Of a DNA stretch of 64,000 nucleotides, positions 20,026 through 30,730 are shown piece by piece. A model generated the notes under the pieces. It ran no database searches and was not told the DNA's origin. It saw only the letters and a list, made by a program, of their open reading frames with translations. The stretch is taken from contig NZ_LMGA01000001.1 in the NCBI RefSeq assembly GCF_001427025.1, positions 296,238 to 360,237 on the forward strand, read 5' to 3'. This DNA is from Mesorhizobium sp. Root554 (GTDB lineage Bacteria; Pseudomonadota; Alphaproteobacteria; Rhizobiales; Rhizobiaceae). Position 1 is the stretch's first letter. The number at the start of each line of letters is the position of its first letter. The position numbers and the translations under genes were made by a program.

Positions 20026-20873
20026 GAGGCTGGGATCTTCGCCTTCAATTCCGCAACGGCATTTTCATATTCTTCGCCTTGCGCTGTGCGATAATGCCAA
20101 AGAACCTTGTTTTCCATGAAGCTCACACCCTTGCCCTTCGTGGTGTGGGCCAGGACAACGGTTGGTTTGCCTGCCACTTTACTCTCCGGACTGAACGCTT
20201 CCCGCAGCGAAGAATGATCGTGGCCATCGACTTCGTGGACGGTCCAGCCGAAGGCGGTAAGCTTGGCGTTGAAGGGCTCAAGCGCCAGCGTGTCCTGGAC
20301 GCTGGCGAGTGACTGAAGCTTGTTGTAGTCGATGACCGCCACGAGGTTGTCGAGCCGGCGGTGGCTTGCGAGAAGCAGCGCCTCCCACACGGAACCCTCG
20401 TCGCATTCGCCATCGCTCATCAACACGAAAACCCTGTGCTTTTCGCCTTTAAGCTTGGCGGACAGCGCCATGCCCGCCCCTACGGACAATCCGTGTCCGA
20501 GCGAACCGGTTGACAGTTCGACGCCGGGAACACCCTTGTGAGATATGTGCCCGGAGAGAACCGAACCGTTCTGGTAGTGGTTCTTGAGATAATCGACGGC
20601 CATGAAACCGCATTCGGCCAAGGTCGCATAGAGCGCCGCGCCACTATGACCCTTGCTCAGAATGAAACGGTCGCGATTCTGCCGTTTCGGGTCATCTGAA
20701 GAGACATCGAGTACATCCGCATAGAGCACCGCCAGGATGTCCGCGATGGAGAACGCGGATCCTACATGCGAGCTTCTACCGAGATGCGTCATCTGCAAGG
20801 CATGAAGCCGGACATAGGCAGCAAGCTGCTCACTGGTGGCCCAGGCACGGTTCGGCAAATCTTGAATGGGCAT
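20022..20873 (-). CDS. Transketolase, N-terminal subunit (split form)
   Basis: The 283-residue chain is the thiamine-diphosphate-binding half of transketolase. It has HLGRSSHVGSAFSIADIL, LSKGHSGAALYATL, GSLGHGLSVGAGMALS and the ThDP motif beginning SDGECDEGSVWEA and ending near YNKLQ. GGAAAGGG lies about 6 bases before the ATG. Its stop overlaps the start of the second subunit by 4 bases (ATGA). The pair is convergent to the acyltransferase and closes the polysaccharide locus. Nothing is fused to it. The gap 20874-21051 upstream should carry its promoter, but I see no clear one. Confidence 0.85.
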   Translation of the reverse strand: MPIQDLPNRAWATSEQLAAYVRLHALQMTHLGRSSHVGSAFSIADILAVLYADVLDVSSDDPKRQNRDRFILSKGHSGAALYATLAECGFMAVDYLKNHYQNGSVLSGHISHKGVPGVELSTGSLGHGLSVGAGMALSAKLKGEKHRVFVLMSDGECDEGSVWEALLLASHRRLDNLVAVIDYNKLQSLASVQDTLALEPFNAKLTAFGWTVHEVDGHDHSSLREAFSPESKVAGKPTVVLAHTTKGKGVSFMENKVLWHYRTAQGEEYENAVAELKAKIPAS

Positions 20874-21051
20874 GCCCTTTCCGAGCTCACTCAGAAGGAG
20901 TGCAGGAGAACGCTGGTCGATTTCACAGGGGACCTAGCTCGAAAACGGAGGGTTGTAAACCTCGTCAAACCAGATCAGCAACCCGGTTTCGGCCGCGGGA
21001 AGGATCACTGATATGCGGTGATATCAACGACTTAGTGCGATATGCACGAAT

Positions 21052-21072
21052 CTGAAAATAGTTGTTTTTCAG
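21052..21072 (-). terminator. Possible terminator stem-loop after the VOC gene
   Basis: CTGAAAA at 21052-21058 pairs with TTTTCAG at 21066-21072 around a 7-base loop, 20 bases downstream of the VOC gene stop on the - strand. The stem is AT-rich and symmetrical with U-rich arms. It may separate this gene from the transketolase unit. Confidence 0.3.
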
Positions 21073-21093
21073 GTTGTTACAGGAATTTATCGC

Positions 21094-21438
21094 TCACTCT
21101 CCCCAAACCGCCAATTCATTGCCGGCCGGATCGAGGAAATGGAACCGCCTGCCGCCTGGAAACGAGAAGATCGGCTTGGCGATTTTTCCGCCGGCGCCTT
21201 CCACCGCTGCAAGGGTGGCTTCCAGATCTTCCGAATAGAGGACCGGCAGCGGCTTGTCGCTGGCTTCCGCCGCATCGGCCTGGAAGCCGCCCTCCAATCC
21301 TTCGTCAAAGCCGGAATAGGTCGGCCCGTAATCGGTGAAGGACCAGGCGAAGGCGGCGCTGTAGAACGCCTTCACGCTATCCAGCCTGCCGTGGGTGGCC
21401 GGCATTTCGAAGAAATCGAGCTTGCCCGTCTGTTTCAT
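21094..21438 (-). CDS. VOC (glyoxalase/bleomycin-resistance) family protein
   Basis: The 114-residue protein has a single vicinal-oxygen-chelate fold: KLDFFEMPATHGRLDSVKAF, FYSAAFAW and a C-terminal FHFLDPAGNELAVWGE with the metal-ligand glutamate. The sequence groups with small VOC proteins of unknown substrate that are common in rhizobia. It is divergent from ppdK, and AAGGTG lies close before the ATG. No pathway can be assigned from context. Confidence 0.8.
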   Translation of the reverse strand: MKQTGKLDFFEMPATHGRLDSVKAFYSAAFAWSFTDYGPTYSGFDEGLEGGFQADAAEASDKPLPVLYSEDLEATLAAVEGAGGKIAKPIFSFPGGRRFHFLDPAGNELAVWGE

Positions 21439-21646
21439 GTCACACCTTTTTGTTCCGCATTTGTTCTATATCGATGCACGACTCGGCGCAACAATTTCTT
21501 CCGCCTCGATGTGTCTGCCTGAGACCTCTTGGCGCTCTAATCGATTGTACGCTTCGGCCATCCGGTCCACGCCTTGCCTTTCGCAGCGCAGCATTCTATC
21601 GCTCGGCCCGGCGGACCGAAGCCCGCCCTTTGGCAATGGAGCGAAC

Positions 21647-24310
<2,664 letters not shown>

Positions 24311-24326
24311 TCAAACAAAACAACGA

Positions 24327-24364
24327 CATGCGGACAGGAAACGAATCGGTTTCTGAACCGCATG
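24327..24364 (+). terminator. Stem-loop after ppdK
   Basis: CATGCGG at 24327 pairs with CCGCATG ending at 24364, and inside it GAAAC pairs with GTTTC. This two-tier hairpin lies 17 bases after the ppdK stop, in the convergent gap before the aminotransferase. No T-run follows, so it may act as an mRNA 3' end or a weak terminator. Confidence 0.4.
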
Positions 24365-24402
24365 AAGTGTCTGGATTTATGCTGTACGGCGCGTCGCTCA
24401 GG

Positions 24403-25797
24403 TCACGCGGCGCGTAGCTTCTCCTTGGTCACATGTTCTTCCGCCTGCCGAAGTCCCTTTTCCAGGCGGTCGAACAATTCGTTCAGCTCGCCTTCGCTGA
24501 TGACCATGGGCGGGCATAGGCCGATCGTGTCGCCCATGGCGCGCAGGATCAGGCCGTTTTCCTCAAGCAGCTTTGCCGTCAATGGCCCGACGCCTTGAGC
24601 CGGCTTGAAGGCGCGCCGCGTTGTCTTGTCGGCGACGAGCTCGACGCCGCCGACAAGGCCGCAATAGCGGACCTCGCCGACGAGTTCGAATTCGGCCAGC
24701 CGTTTCATCCGCGCCTCGAACACCGGTGCAAGCCGCCGCACATGGCCGACAATGTCGCGCCTCTGGTAGATCTCGATCGCCTTCACGCCGAGCGCGCAGC
24801 CGAGCGGATGACCGCCATAGGTGAAGCCATGGCCGAAGGTGCCGAGCTGGGCGGTGTAGTCGACATAGGCCTGGTAGATATCCTCCGGCACCATCACCGC
24901 GCCAAGCGGGGCATAGGCGGAAGTCAGTTGCTTGGCGGCGGAAAGGGTTTTCGGCCGCATGTTGAAGGTCTCGGTTCCCCACCAGTTGCCGGTGCGCCCG
25001 AAGCCGGTGATGACTTCGTCGGCGATCAGCATGATGTCGTGTTCGTCGAGCACCGCCTGGATCGCCTCGAAATAGCCTTTCGGCGGCACGACGACGCCGC
25101 CGGCGCCCATCACCGGCTCGGCGATCATGGCGGCGATGGTGTCGGCGCCCTCGCGCTCGATCAGGTCGCGCAGCGACTGGACGATGCGGTCGACGAAATC
25201 CGCCTCGCTCTCGCCCTCCTTGCCGAAGCGGTAGAAGTGCGGGCAGTCGGTATGCAGCACGCGGTCGACCGGCAGGTCCCAGCCATTGTGGTTGCCGGGC
25301 AGGCCGGTCAGCGAAGCCGCCATGACAGTCACGCCATGATAAGCCCTGATGCGCGAGATGATCTTCTTCTTCTGCGGCTTGCCGCGCGCATTGTTCAAAA
25401 ACCAGGCGAGCTTGACCTGCGTATCGTTGGCCTCCGACCCTGACGAGGTGAAGAACACCTTGGAGATCGGCACCGGCGCGATCTCCTTGAGCTTCTCGGC
25501 CAGTTCGATGGCCGGTTCGAAGCTCTTGGCGCCGAACAGATGGTAGAAGGGCAGGGCGCGCATCTGTTCGGTCGCCGCGTCCACCATTTCCTCGTCGCCG
25601 AAACCGAGGCCGGCGCACCAGAGACCCGACATGCCCTCGATATATTCACGTCCCTGCGTGTCGTAGACATGCACGCCCTTGCCGTGGCTGACGACCAGGG
25701 TTCCCGTCGTCTTCAGCTTGTGAAGCGGCGTATAGGGATGGATGACGGATTCGATATCCCGCGTCTGCAGGTTGCTCAACGGCAACTGTTCGGTCAT
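24403..25797 (-). CDS. Class III PLP-dependent aminotransferase (omega-amino acid:pyruvate type)
   Basis: The 464-residue enzyme belongs to fold-type I, class III. It has VFFTSSGSEANDTQVKLAW (phosphate-binding), AYHGVTVMAASLTG, the LIADEVITGFGRTGNWWG motif with the cofactor Asp, and the Schiff-base lysine in LSAAKQLTSAYAPLG. The pattern FEVH-free LHKLKTTGTLVVSHGKGVHV start and the wide pocket residues fit the beta-alanine/putrescine:pyruvate transaminase group. It would transfer an amino group from an omega-amine to pyruvate. GGAG lies 7 bases before the ATG. The precise amine donor is unknown; context gives no hint. Confidence 0.85.
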   Translation of the reverse strand: MTEQLPLSNLQTRDIESVIHPYTPLHKLKTTGTLVVSHGKGVHVYDTQGREYIEGMSGLWCAGLGFGDEEMVDAATEQMRALPFYHLFGAKSFEPAIELAEKLKEIAPVPISKVFFTSSGSEANDTQVKLAWFLNNARGKPQKKKIISRIRAYHGVTVMAASLTGLPGNHNGWDLPVDRVLHTDCPHFYRFGKEGESEADFVDRIVQSLRDLIEREGADTIAAMIAEPVMGAGGVVVPPKGYFEAIQAVLDEHDIMLIADEVITGFGRTGNWWGTETFNMRPKTLSAAKQLTSAYAPLGAVMVPEDIYQAYVDYTAQLGTFGHGFTYGGHPLGCALGVKAIEIYQRRDIVGHVRRLAPVFEARMKRLAEFELVGEVRYCGLVGGVELVADKTTRRAFKPAQGVGPLTAKLLEENGLILRAMGDTIGLCPPMVISEGELNELFDRLEKGLRQAEEHVTKEKLRAA

Positions 25798-25945
25798 GGC
25801 TCACTCCGGCAGCGGCAAGTCCCTCAGGTCACCTGACCGTGAAGGCTCTGGGATCGCATGGATCGCTCCCAATGGTGTAGCTGCTGGACCGCGAGCCGCA
25901 AAATCCTTTCGGTCCTGGTTCAAGAACGGTTCGGCTGCTGGCCTA

Positions 25946-26299
25946 TCAGGCAGCGGCCTGGAAAACGTCCATCAGGCCCGCATAGGCGTCCGCGATGCGC
26001 GCGGCCGGGCTCCCGCTTTTGGCAGCCGGCTCCACCTTGAGCGTTCCGCCGCTCTTCGGCAGCGTCATCATCAGGATCTGCTGGCTTTTGCCATCGCCCA
26101 CCGCCGCGGCGGCCACATGTTCCTGAGCGCCTTCGCCACCCACGCACATCTTGAAAAGCAATCTGCCGCCGACAGCCTCCAGCGCGCCGCCGACCACCTC
26201 GGCGAACTCTTGCTCCGACACGCTTTCAGCGTCCGGAACGAGATCGGCCAGACTTTCGGCAAGTGTGTCTTCGAGGGCTTTTTCATCGCGCTGGGTCAT
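25946..26299 (-). CDS. Conserved-looking small protein of unknown function
   Basis: The 117-residue protein starts at MTQRDEKALED; a longer frame back to 26374 has a cysteine-rich, unlikely N-terminus. It is acidic and soluble, with a helical N-terminal half (LEDTLAESLADLVPDAESVSEQEF) and a central beta-rich part around GRLLFKMCVGGEG. There is no signal peptide, membrane helix or recognisable motif. Codon use matches the neighbours, which supports its being real. I do not recognise a family. Confidence 0.55.
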   Translation of the reverse strand: MTQRDEKALEDTLAESLADLVPDAESVSEQEFAEVVGGALEAVGGRLLFKMCVGGEGAQEHVAAAAVGDGKSQQILMMTLPKSGGTLKVEPAAKSGSPAARIADAYAGLMDVFQAAA

Positions 26300-26477
26300 T
26301 GCGAACCACTCCATCCGCCATTCGCACCCCGCCACGAAATAGCCTCCACCGCGACAATGGCCGCATTGTGGCATCGGCCATTGGGCCCGGCCACGTCAAA
26401 GCGGAACACGGCATCTGGACATTGCGGCCATTCCTTCCACAATGTCCAAAACAGGGAGCTCGAAGGGAGGAGATCAG

Positions 26478-28106
26478 ATGCTTGGACTGATGCAGGAATG
26501 GCCGCTGCTTTGCCACAAGCTCATCGACCATGCCGCGTTGCAGCATGGCAACCGCGAAATCGTCTCGCGTTCCATCGAAGGACCGATAGTCCGCACCACT
26601 TATGCCGAGGTGCACGCCCGCGCGCGCAAGGTGTCGCAGCGGCTGGAGAGGGAAGGCTACGGCCTTGGCGACCGCATCGCGACGCTGGCCTGGAACACCG
26701 CCCGCCATCTGGAAGCGTGGTACGGCATCATGGGTGTCGGCGCCATCTACCATACGCTGAACCCGCGCCTTTTCCCCGAACAGCTCGTCTGGATCATGAA
26801 CCATGCCGAGGACAAGGCGATCTTCGTCGACCTGACCTTCATGCCGCTGCTGGAAAAGATCGCCGGCTCGGTCAAGTCGCTGAAACAGGTGATCGTACTG
26901 ACCGACAGCGCCCACATGCCGCAAACCGCCTTGCCCAATGTGGTCTGTTATGAGGACTGGCTGGCGGGCGCGGATGGCGATTTCCGTTGGAAAACCTTCG
27001 ACGAAAACACTGCCGCCGGCATGTGCTACACCTCCGGCACCACCGGCGAGCCGAAGGGCGTGCTCTACAGCCATCGCTCCAACGTGCTTCACGCGATGAT
27101 CGCATCGATGCCGGATGCGATGGGTATTTCCTCGCGCGATGTGGTGATGCCGGTCGTGCCGATGTTCCACGCCAATGCATGGGGCCTGGGGCAGAGCGGG
27201 CCGATGACCGGCGCCAAGATCATCATGCCCGGCAGCAAGATGGACGGCGCATCGATCTATGAACTGCTGGACGGCGAGAAGGTGACTTTCACGGCGGCCG
27301 TTCCGACCATCTGGCTCATGTTGCTGCAGTATCTGGAGGAAACCGGCAAGAAGCTTCCCTATTTGAACCGGGTGGTCATCGGCGGCTCGGCTGCGCCGCG
27401 CGCAATAATCCAGAAATTCCAGCGGGACTATGGCGTCGAGGTGATCCATGCCTGGGGCATGACGGAAATGTCGCCGCTCGGCACGCTCTGCACGATGAAA
27501 CCGGAACAGGCGGCGCTGGACGACGATGCGCTGCTCGATCTCAAGCAGACGCAGGGCTACACGCCTTTCGGAATTGAGATGCGGATCACCGACGACGACA
27601 ATGTGGCCCAGCCATGGGACGGCGTTACGTTCGGCCGCCTGAAGGTGCGCGGCCCGGCCGTCTCCTCCGCCTACTACGGCAATGCCGGCACCGAACAGTT
27701 CGACGCTGAAGGCTGGTTTGATACCGGCGACGTCGCGCATATCAATGCCGACGGCTATATGCGGATCACCGACCGCGCCAAGGATGTCATCAAGTCGGGC
27801 GGCGAGTGGATCTCGACGATCGAGCTGGAAAACCTCGCCGTCGGTCATCAGGACGTGGCCGAAGCGGCGGTAATCGGTGTGCATCATCCCAAATGGGACG
27901 AGCGGCCGCTCCTGGTCATTGTCCGCAAGCCCGGCAAGCAACTGACGAAGGAGGACTTGCTCGCCTTCATGCAGGGCAAGGTCGCCAGATGGTGGATGCC
28001 CGACGATGTCGCCTTCGTCGACGAGATACCGCACACGGCGACGGGCAAGATCCAGAAGACCACGCTGCGCAAGCAGTTCGAGGATTATAAGCTGCCGACC
28101 GAATGA
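26478..28106 (+). CDS. Medium/long-chain fatty-acid-CoA ligase (AMP-forming)
   Basis: The 542-residue member of the ANL superfamily activates a fatty acid to acyl-AMP and then acyl-CoA. The P-loop-like motif is [12 protein letters not shown] at about residue 185. The aromatic-substrate-region motif is [14 protein letters not shown], and the hinge is [22 protein letters not shown] followed by [13 protein letters not shown]. The C-terminal lysine lies in [11 protein letters not shown]. Overall it resembles AlkK-type soluble medium-chain acyl-CoA synthetases. I chose the ATG at 26478 because GGGAGGAG stands directly upstream; an in-frame ATG at 26442 lacks a site. Confidence 0.9.
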   Translation: MLGLMQEWPLLCHKLIDHAALQHGNREIVSRSIEGPIVRTTYAEVHARARKVSQRLEREGYGLGDRIATLAWNTARHLEAWYGIMGVGAIYHTLNPRLFPEQLVWIMNHAEDKAIFVDLTFMPLLEKIAGSVKSLKQVIVLTDSAHMPQTALPNVVCYEDWLAGADGDFRWKTFDENTAAGMCYTSGTTGEPKGVLYSHRSNVLHAMIASMPDAMGISSRDVVMPVVPMFHANAWGLGQSGPMTGAKIIMPGSKMDGASIYELLDGEKVTFTAAVPTIWLMLLQYLEETGKKLPYLNRVVIGGSAAPRAIIQKFQRDYGVEVIHAWGMTEMSPLGTLCTMKPEQAALDDDALLDLKQTQGYTPFGIEMRITDDDNVAQPWDGVTFGRLKVRGPAVSSAYYGNAGTEQFDAEGWFDTGDVAHINADGYMRITDRAKDVIKSGGEWISTIELENLAVGHQDVAEAAVIGVHHPKWDERPLLVIVRKPGKQLTKEDLLAFMQGKVARWWMPDDVAFVDEIPHTATGKIQKTTLRKQFEDYKLPTE

Positions 28107-28177
28107 AGCCCCCTTTTCCGCTTCAATCTCCGTGGGAAACGCTCTAAGCCTCGTGCGGGCTCGGGTGCTGGGTAAAG

Positions 28178-28960
28178 ATGCGGGATAATTTCCAACGGCG
28201 GACCTCGAAAGCGGCTGGCTGGGCGCGGCGCTCCGGCGCCTTCAGCATCGTGCTGCTCGCGACCGTATGGATCGGCCATCATTTCGGCATGGTCGAGACG
28301 ATCGGCTATCTGTGGGTGTTGGGCCTGGTGGTCCTGCTCGCGGCCAGCGCGCTGCTGTTTGCCGTCTTCGCCTTTGCGCGGCTTTGGAGCCATGGCGACC
28401 GCGGCGGCCTTGACCTCACGCTCGGCGCGCTGCTGGCGCTGCTGACGCTCGCGCCGTTCGGCGTTGCCGCCTACTGGCTGACCGCCTATCCCTCCTTGAG
28501 GGACGTCTCCACCGATCTCGACGATCCGCCGCAGTTGGATGCCGCCGGCCGGACGGCTGAGATGAATGCACCCGTGCCCGCAACGCCAGGCGAAAAGCGG
28601 CTGCAGGCGCAAAACTATCCGCTGGTGACCACGCACCGCTACGATCTGCCATTCGAGGATGTGCTCGCCGCTGTTGAAGCCGTGGTGGCGCGGCAAGGCT
28701 GGCGGGTCGAACCAATGCCCGCCTCCGTCGGTCAGGCGCAGATCACCGTGAACGCCGTCGCGTCGAGCTTCGTGCTGGAGCTTCCTGCCGATGTCGCCAT
28801 AAGGGTCAGCGACGAGGGTGAGGCGGCGCTCGTCGATATGCGCTCGGCATCCCGCTATGGCCGCCACGATCTGGGCGACAATGCCGCGCGCATCGAACGT
28901 TTCCTGTCCGAACTGGATCAGGAAGTGGCGGGGCGGATCGGGCCGGCTCTGGCCGAATAG
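28178..28960 (+). CDS. DUF1499 domain membrane protein
   Basis: The 260-residue protein has three predicted membrane helices (about residues 20-40, 45-70 and 80-105), then a soluble DUF1499 domain. This runs from YPSLRDVSTDLDDPPQ through a central beta region to DMRSASRYGRHDLGDNAARI, the family's most conserved segment. DUF1499 proteins are widespread in alphaproteobacteria and have no settled function. It lies 71 bases after the acyl-CoA ligase on the same strand and may be co-transcribed with it. Confidence 0.8.
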   Translation: MRDNFQRRTSKAAGWARRSGAFSIVLLATVWIGHHFGMVETIGYLWVLGLVVLLAASALLFAVFAFARLWSHGDRGGLDLTLGALLALLTLAPFGVAAYWLTAYPSLRDVSTDLDDPPQLDAAGRTAEMNAPVPATPGEKRLQAQNYPLVTTHRYDLPFEDVLAAVEAVVARQGWRVEPMPASVGQAQITVNAVASSFVLELPADVAIRVSDEGEAALVDMRSASRYGRHDLGDNAARIERFLSELDQEVAGRIGPALAE

Positions 28961-28980
28961 ATATGAAACAGGTCCTGATC

Positions 28981-29889
28981 CTAGCCGGCAGGAAGGAAAA
29001 GACCGTCGATTGACGGCGATCCGTCAGTCCTGACAATTCCGCGTGCCGACATGTCTTCGAGATGGGCCAGAACCGAAAGTCCGGCGGCGCCGTGCAGCCG
29101 GGGATCAGTGTCGCGATAGATCGCCGCCACCATGTCCTTGATCGTGCGGTCGCCCTTGTGCAGCCGCTCCAGTATGGCGCGCTCGCGCATCTTGCGGTGC
29201 GCTTTCAGCCCCCGCAGGAAGGTTCGCGGCGCGGTGACAGGACCACCGTGCCCTGGCAGGAACAGCCGATCGTCCCGCGCCAGCAGCTTGTCCAGCGAAG
29301 CCATATAGTCGCTCATCGCGCCGTCCGGCGGCGCGACGATTGTCGTCGCCCATGCCATCACGTGATCGGCCGAAAACAGGATGCCGGTCCCCTCAAGCGC
29401 GAACGCGGCATGGTTGGCCGTGTGACCGGGTGTCAGCACGGCCTTCATCGCCCAGCCGTCGCCGCGGACGGTATCGTCGTCCTTCACGCGAAGATCGGGA
29501 ACGAAGTCGGCATCGGCGCTGGCGTCGAGCAGATTTGTCTCGCCGATGCGCAGCGGACGCGCCGGACGGTGCGGCCCTTCCGCGACCGTCACCGCGCCGG
29601 TCTCAGCCTTCAGCCGCGCGGCGAGCGGCGAATGGTCCCGGTGCGTATGGCTGACGAAAATATGGCTGACCGGCCGGCCAGCGATCGTTTCCATCAGCGT
29701 GTGGAAATGCTCCGAATCATCCGGTCCGGGGTCGAGCAGCGCCAGCGTGTCGGAGCCAATCACATAGCTGTTGGTCCCATGAAAGGTGAAGGGGCTGGGA
29801 TTTCGCGCGGTTATGCGCAAAACGCCGGGCGCAACGGGCACCGCTGCGCCATAGGCGGGGTCGAAATGGCTATCGAATTTGATCTCCAT
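28981..29889 (-). CDS. MBL-fold metallo-hydrolase
   Basis: The 302-residue protein has the metallo-beta-lactamase fold. Its zinc motif is HIFVSHTHRDHSPLA (HxHxDH), with the further ligands in VLTPGHTANHAAF and FSADHVMAW. A C-terminal helical extension (GLKAHRKMRERAILERL, then an IYRDTDPRLHGAA region) matches the LACTB2-like hydrolase group, some of whose members act on nucleic acid or thioester substrates. GGGAG lies 11 bases before the ATG. The substrate is unknown. It is divergent from bioY. Confidence 0.85.
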   Translation of the reverse strand: MEIKFDSHFDPAYGAAVPVAPGVLRITARNPSPFTFHGTNSYVIGSDTLALLDPGPDDSEHFHTLMETIAGRPVSHIFVSHTHRDHSPLAARLKAETGAVTVAEGPHRPARPLRIGETNLLDASADADFVPDLRVKDDDTVRGDGWAMKAVLTPGHTANHAAFALEGTGILFSADHVMAWATTIVAPPDGAMSDYMASLDKLLARDDRLFLPGHGGPVTAPRTFLRGLKAHRKMRERAILERLHKGDRTIKDMVAAIYRDTDPRLHGAAGLSVLAHLEDMSARGIVRTDGSPSIDGLFLPAG

Positions 29890-30002
29890 CGGCCTATGAT
29901 GCTCCCGTTGAACGGCAAAACCGATTGCCGCTTAACATGGAAGCCAATATAGGAAAACCGCGGCGCGGCCATCCTGCTCGCGTCGAACGGATGGGAAAGA
30001 TC

Positions 30003-30602
30003 ATGGCACTTGCAACTACATTACGTCCGCTGGTTTCCTTCGCGCTGCCGGAAAAAGGCGTCAATCGCCTCGGCATGCAGATCCTTCTGGCTGTCGCCGG
30101 AACGCTGCTCCTGACGCTTTCGGCGAAGACGAAAGTTGTTCTCGGCCCGGTAGACCTGTCCTTGCAGACGCTGGTCGTCATGCTGATCGCCGCCGCGTTC
30201 GGCATGCGTCTCGGCGTCGCCACGCTGCTGCTTTACATGGCTGAAGGCGCCGCAGGTCTGCCGGTCTTCCAGAGCACGCCGGAAAAGGGCATCGGCCTTG
30301 CCTATATGGTGGGCCCGACCGGCGGTTATCTTGCCGGCTTCGTCGTCATGGCCGCCATTGTCGGCTGGGCCGCCGACCGTGGCTGGGACCGTAACCCCTT
30401 CAAGCTGTTCGGCGCCGTGGTCGTTGCCGACATCGTCATGCTGGCGATGGGCTTCGCCTGGCTCGCCTGGCTGATCGGCGCCGAAAAATCATGGGCCTTC
30501 GGCGTCATGCCCTTCCTGGTCCCGGATCTGATCAAGGCCGGTCTCGCCGCCGCTATCGCGCCGGCGGTCTGGTCGCTGATCCCGTCCAAACCCGCAAAGT
30601 AA
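30003..30602 (+). CDS. bioY: Biotin transporter BioY
   Basis: This 199-residue membrane protein with six helices is the S-component for biotin uptake. It has KTKVVLGPVDLSLQTLVVML and GAAGLPVFQ, then GPTGGYLAGFVVMA, all strong BioY signatures that include the biotin-pocket region. The ATG at 30003 gives a normal N-terminus; upstream in-frame ATGs at 29991 and 29937 would add a short basic leader. bioM and bioN (ATPase and coupling subunit) are not adjacent, so it works alone or with energy units encoded elsewhere. I looked for a BioR-like palindrome in the 113-bp gap upstream and did not find one. Confidence 0.93.
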   Translation: MALATTLRPLVSFALPEKGVNRLGMQILLAVAGTLLLTLSAKTKVVLGPVDLSLQTLVVMLIAAAFGMRLGVATLLLYMAEGAAGLPVFQSTPEKGIGLAYMVGPTGGYLAGFVVMAAIVGWAADRGWDRNPFKLFGAVVVADIVMLAMGFAWLAWLIGAEKSWAFGVMPFLVPDLIKAGLAAAIAPAVWSLIPSKPAK

Positions 30603-30631
30603 AAAACAGCCCTCACAAGGGGTATCGTTCA

Positions 30632-30663
30632 GGCCGCTGCCCCGCAAGGGCGGCGGCCTTTTT
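30632..30663 (+). terminator. Rho-independent terminator after bioY
   Basis: GGCCGCTGCCC at 30632-30642 pairs with GGGCGGCGGCC at 30648-30658, with one internal mismatch and a CGCAA loop. Five T follow. It lies 30 bases after the bioY stop, in the convergent gap before the CapD-type gene. Confidence 0.9.
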
Positions 30664-30730
30664 CATGGATGGAGGAACTTGACGGAGATTTGCCGATTAG
30701 CCCGCAGGCTCAGATTTTGCCGACTGCCGA

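Noticed and set aside
29890..30002. BioR-type operator or biotin-related regulatory palindrome before bioY
   Set aside because: No palindrome resembling the TTATAGATAA class was found in this gap.
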